Shown here piece by piece: positions 32,346 through 35,016 of a stretch of 35,016 nt of DNA. This DNA comes from a virus. The stretch covers positions 1 through 35,016 of IMG/VR virus record IMGVR_UViG_3300021511_000020; one strand, 5' to 3'. Position 1 is the first letter of the stretch. Every line of letters begins with the position of its first letter. The translations under genes and the position numbers were made by a program. The notes under the pieces are model-generated. The model was not told where the DNA came from, did no database searches, and saw only the letters and a program-made list of their open reading frames with translations.

Positions 32346-33178
32346 ACTCTCTCTCCCATTCTTTCTACTGCCTTGTAGAGATCGTTGGTCAGTCTGCGCT
32401 TACCCAGCCACGAAAGTGCCCGCTTTGCGTCATATGCCGGTGGCGCAAACTGAAGTTCAATGTTGTACAGCCCAACCAGGCTGTAGCTCACCATGAGCTT
32501 AAATTTCTCATTATCCATCTTAAGTATCATTTTGGCAATCTTCTCGTTTTCGGCCAAGTGCTCGGCAAGCTTCTGGCCACGTCCGTCCAGTACGGCCTCA
32601 ACCGCGTATGGAGCAACTTCGAGAATTTGTTTTGCCTTCACGCTACCGAGGCCACTCACCCCAGGGACATTATCCGCCGAATCACCCATTATTGCTTGAT
32701 AGGCTCTCCAATGTTGAGGGTTTATGTTAGTTGTGTTTGTCACATCCTCTGGGGTAAGCACCTCGCCGTTTCTGAATAAATGGACTTCTTCAGAGACGAG
32801 TTGAAACATATCCTTATCGATGCTGAAAATGAGATGGGGCCCGGGTAGCTCACGCACGATGGTAGCGATAATGTCGTCACCCTCCCCAGGTCCAGTTACC
32901 TGAGCGACATTAAACGATGAAAGAATTTCACGCAGCCCCCGGACTTCATCCCAAAACGTATTTGGGGCAGGGGCCCTTTGCCCCTTGTAGGAAGAAAACA
33001 TCGCCTTCCTTCCTACGTATGTAGACGGCCTGGCATCCCACGCAACATAAATTACGGCGGGCCTAAATTCAGTTTTCAACATACACAACTTGGAAATGAA
33101 TCCCTTGGCGCAAATGCCAACCTCGTACATTGACCTTGCTAGCCAGTTGCCGTCTACGGTGATTGCCCTATAGTCCAT
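32342..33178 (-). CDS. FEN-type 5'-3' exonuclease
   Basis: A 278-residue 5' nuclease like the N-terminal domain of DNA polymerase I and T5 exonuclease. Acidic metal ligands appear as Asp9, Asp48, Glu99/Asp101/Asp102, Asp121/Asp123 and Asp166/Asp169. The helical-arch YKGQRAP (64-70) and the H3TH DNA-binding motif GDSADNVPGVSGLGS (165-179) are clear. It removes RNA primers and flaps. It can also provide the 3' single strands that the adjacent Rad52-like protein anneals. It overlaps that gene by 11 bases. Confidence 0.9.
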   Translation of the reverse strand: MDYRAITVDGNWLARSMYEVGICAKGFISKLCMLKTEFRPAVIYVAWDARPSTYVGRKAMFSSYKGQRAPAPNTFWDEVRGLREILSSFNVAQVTGPGEGDDIIATIVRELPGPHLIFSIDKDMFQLVSEEVHLFRNGEVLTPEDVTNTTNINPQHWRAYQAIMGDSADNVPGVSGLGSVKAKQILEVAPYAVEAVLDGRGQKLAEHLAENEKIAKMILKMDNEKFKLMVSYSLVGLYNIELQFAPPAYDAKRALSWLGKRRLTNDLYKAVERMGERV

Positions 33179-33812
33179 AAATGCTCTTTAGTGTTTCAAT
33201 GTCGGCGTCAGTCCAGAGCGCAACTTTTTTCTGGACATGATCCTCAAGCTCTCCCTCGAAAATTCCCTTCTTTTCGAAATATGCCAAGGCGGCTTTAAGG
33301 CGGACCGCAGGACAGGCCCCGTTACCCGAACCTGGGTCGGGCTTGTCACTAGGTGGCTTGCACCTAGCCCGGCGCACAGAAATCGGGGGCGGATCCCATG
33401 CGCCAAAATCTCTCGTGTAATACTTGCCGCTTTTTTGCGCCTTAACGTAGAACTTTGGTAGGCTATACAGATATCGCCCGATGCCCCACTGTACAGCGGC
33501 TCGCTTCATGGCATCGGACAGTCCGCCCTTGACGGCTTCAATGTCAGTATGGTCTGCACCATCCCACTTGGTCACTCCGCCGATAGAGATGCCACACATC
33601 ACACCGCCACCGGGACCTTTGATAAACATGTTGGTCCAGCCAGCTGGCCCGACCACATCGTCTAACCTCTGCTGAATTGCCCTGTTTGTAACATATGGCA
33701 ACACTAAATACGTCTTGTTTTTTGTTGGTTTTCCCTGCACACGCCACTCAATATCATCATTATGGAACGGGGCCTGCAAGGCGACCCAATCAACAGTTCC
33801 GCCTGCATTCAT
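33168..33812 (-). CDS. Rad52-like single-strand annealing protein
   Basis: A 214-residue protein. The core is the Rad52/Rad22 (Sak-type) pattern: WVALQAPFHNDDIEWRVQG, YVTNRAIQQRLDDVVGPAGW, then VKGGLSDAMKRAAVQWGIGR. This group anneals complementary single strands in phage recombination. The rest (130-214) is a linker and a C-terminal helical part that may bind partner proteins. AAGGAG precedes ATG 33812. It lies between the resolvase-like nuclease and the 5' exonuclease, a coherent recombination set. Confidence 0.85.
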   Translation of the reverse strand: MNAGGTVDWVALQAPFHNDDIEWRVQGKPTKNKTYLVLPYVTNRAIQQRLDDVVGPAGWTNMFIKGPGGGVMCGISIGGVTKWDGADHTDIEAVKGGLSDAMKRAAVQWGIGRYLYSLPKFYVKAQKSGKYYTRDFGAWDPPPISVRRARCKPPSDKPDPGSGNGACPAVRLKAALAYFEKKGIFEGELEDHVQKKVALWTDADIETLKSIYGL

Positions 33813-34125
33813 CCATCATCTCCTTTACAAATTCCACAAAATCATCAAGGCAAATGGTAACGGTCGCGGGCCGTCTGTCATCTTTACAGATGGCCATAAT
33901 CGGACGACCGTCAGTCGCCTCAGCGGCTTGCCTGAGTGCGGCTGGGATACTTGTTCGCTTGCCTTTTTTACACTCAATCCAAAAGGGCGTACCTTCAACG
34001 TCCGGGGGCTGGGATTCAGCCTCACGCTGAAATCCGCGCCTGGCATTCTCCCAAATGGGTCTAAGGTTGACTGCGGTAGCCCTTTCAAAGTCATGCCCCT
34101 TTCTTCTGCTACTCTTTCCGGACAT
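33790..34125 (-). CDS. PD-(D/E)XK nuclease, resolvase-like
   Basis: A 111-residue nuclease with PDVEGTPFWIECKKGK, the PD...ExK signature (Asp, then Glu and Lys) of Hjc/VRR-type and related small nucleases. An N-terminal KGHDFERA helix matches Holliday-junction-resolvase-like phage enzymes. It would cut branched DNA before packaging. GAGG lies nine bases upstream of ATG 34125. It overlaps the Rad52-like gene by 23 bases. Confidence 0.75.
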   Translation of the reverse strand: MSGKSSRRKGHDFERATAVNLRPIWENARRGFQREAESQPPDVEGTPFWIECKKGKRTSIPAALRQAAEATDGRPIMAICKDDRRPATVTICLDDFVEFVKEMMDECRRNC

Positions 34126-34450
34126 CAAACAAAACCTCGCAACCATCCTCCACATCAGACTCCACGGCTGCCGCCCACAAGTCTGACTCAAGGCAAAAAT
34201 ATAGCTCCCTTCCGTCGCTCTTAAACACGGCGACACTCGGAGGAGGAATCACGATATCTCCTACCGCAATTTTGTGCTCATAGCGGACACCCATTACACC
34301 AGTCCAGCCATCACTTACAGCAATAACCTTTCCGTAGTATACGCTGTTTGGCTTTTTTGCATTATCCGGAAGATGAATCAGGCTCTTCTTGTCAATCCTG
34401 AACTCCTCGAAGATGATGTAGCCGTTCATGGGTTTAATTTTATACCCCAA
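34109..34450 (-). CDS. GroES-like (Cpn10) co-chaperonin homologue
   Basis: A 113-residue protein. KPMNGYIIFEEF, then LIHLPDNAKKPNSVYYGKV and IAVGDIVIPP follow the GroES order: first strand, mobile-loop-like region, GxV strand and the VGDxV strand. The segment ELYFCLESDLWA resembles the last GroES strand. Start is TTG 34450, with AGGGGGTG upstream. T4 gp31 and similar phage proteins replace GroES to fold a large capsid protein; here the gene is in the recombination operon. The role is inferred. Confidence 0.7.
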   Translation of the reverse strand: MGYKIKPMNGYIIFEEFRIDKKSLIHLPDNAKKPNSVYYGKVIAVSDGWTGVMGVRYEHKIAVGDIVIPPPSVAVFKSDGRELYFCLESDLWAAAVESDVEDGCEVLFDVRKE

Positions 34451-34460
34451 GCATCACCCC

Positions 34461-34691
34461 CTAGAAGTCAACGTTGTCGTCAGGGTTGTCGTCAGGGTCG
34501 GTGTCAGAATTGGCATCACCCAGCTTGTTGTCGTCATCATCCCTGCTAGCAATCACAAGGTTGTAGTCTGGCGAGTTTTCGCTTTTCTTGTTTTTGTTCT
34601 TGAAAATGTAAATCTTACCAAAGCCAAGGGTACCAGACAGGTAGTCCTTGTCTTCGTTCTTCCAAAGGCCAGTCAGTGAAATTAGCGCCAT
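34461..34691 (-). CDS. DUF736-like small protein with acidic tail
   Basis: A 76-residue protein. ISLTGLWKNEDKDYLSGTLG followed by KSENSPDYNLVIAS follows the DUF736 pattern of a small beta-barrel common near phage and plasmid replication genes. The last 25 residues are almost all Asp, Asn and Pro, reminiscent of the SSB tail, ending in Phe. AGGAG precedes the ATG. A role in single-strand DNA handling is possible but inferred. Confidence 0.6.
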   Translation of the reverse strand: MALISLTGLWKNEDKDYLSGTLGFGKIYIFKNKNKKSENSPDYNLVIASRDDDDNKLGDANSDTDPDDNPDDNVDF

Positions 34692-34700
34692 GTTTTTCTC

Positions 34701-35016
34701 CTAAAATCCGAAATCGTCTGTTTTCGCCACCAGAACAGGGGCATCGCTAACCAAGTTCAATTTTACCCCATCACCCCCGGTCGCTTCAAGCAAAAACTTC
34801 CTTCGGTCGGGAGGGGTCGCATCACGATGCGAAACCCCTATTGACCTTGGACAGCGGTTTTCCTCAGCCGACTCCTTGCGTATTGTGATTAGCGTATCTT
34901 CCCACCCATATATCGCACTACTGCCACGAAGGGCGTATCCGGCGGACTCGCCGTCCCGGTGCTTCCTTGTGTGGTGTACGACCAAACAGGTCAAGTCATC
35001 GTGCGCACGGCGAGTC
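34701..35016 (-). CDS. RecA/RepA-like replication ATPase (5' end outside window)
   Basis: The C-terminal 104 codons of a protein cut by the window edge. The frame is open to 35016. LTCLVVHHTRK, then YALRGSSAIYGWEDTLITIRK, is the strand-3/strand-4 pattern of RepA-type hexameric helicases and AAA_25 ATPases (HHTRK followed by RGSSA). The Walker A and B motifs would lie outside the window. It starts the minus-strand block seen here. Confidence 0.65.
   Translation of the reverse strand, partial: TRRAHDDLTCLVVHHTRKHRDGESAGYALRGSSAIYGWEDTLITIRKESAEENRCPRSIGVSHRDATPPDRRKFLLEATGGDGVKLNLVSDAPVLVAKTDDFGF

Noticed and set aside
1-35016. Window as a complete circular or terminally redundant genome
   Set aside because: No direct repeat joins the ends, the last gene is cut, and core replication genes are missing.
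1-35016. CRISPR arrays, tRNA genes, insertion sequences, integrase or attachment sites
   Set aside because: I found no repeat-spacer array, no tRNA-like cloverleaf, no transposase or recombinase motifs. This was by eye, so tRNAscan-SE would be decisive for tRNA.

Overview
The window is a stretch of a tailed double-stranded DNA bacteriophage (Caudoviricetes). It carries a large terminase, portal, coiled-coil scaffold, HK97-type major capsid protein, head-tail adaptor, a long nozzle-type tail protein, large internal virion/ejection-type proteins, fibre-like proteins and an endolysin. There is no tape measure, tail tube or baseplate set, so a short-tailed (podovirus-like) particle is most likely. 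Base composition looks mid-50s % GC by eye. The host cannot be named. Two lipoprotein-type signal peptides and an endolysin with no wall-binding domain lean towards a Gram-negative host. The phage is not complete here: the last gene runs off the right edge, and no DNA polymerase or primase is seen.

Layout, plus strand. At 127-4629 lies a left-end accessory block of small, overlapping genes: a Lar-like zinc ribbon, a lipoprotein trypsin-like protease, an RNA ligase, an acidic peptide, a membrane peptide, a zinc-ribbon protein whose body is a paralogue of the phage's own capsid protein, an HNH-like protein and a DUF1599-like protein. A packaging and head block follows at 4234-12198: a possible small terminase, GNAT, TerL, portal, scaffold, capsid, one clear intrinsic terminator and an adaptor. 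The tail and ejection block at 12195-20259 holds the nozzle and three internal virion candidates. The host-contact block at 20259-27282 holds three tandem paralogous small fibre-like proteins, a family 4 glycosyltransferase, a fibre protein and a duplicated beta-propeller protein. The lysis block at 27309-29126 holds a lipoprotein, small membrane proteins, a HExxH metallopeptidase-like protein and an amidase.

Layout, minus strand. From 35016 down to 28813 runs a replication and recombination operon: a RecA/RepA-type ATPase (partial), a DUF736-like protein with an acidic tail, a GroES-like protein, a PD-(D/E)XK nuclease, a Rad52-like annealing protein, a FEN-type 5' nuclease, a DEDDy exonuclease with zinc ribbon, several small conserved phage proteins and an HD-domain protein. 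The last gene runs about 314 nt antisense into the endolysin gene.

The strongest candidate for something undescribed is the zinc-ribbon/capsid-paralogue gene at 2342-3475. It sits in the accessory block, far from the head genes. Its core aligns with the major capsid protein (about 25 of 50 residues identical in the best stretch) but lacks that protein's insertion domain. All family assignments come from reading motifs, not from database searches.
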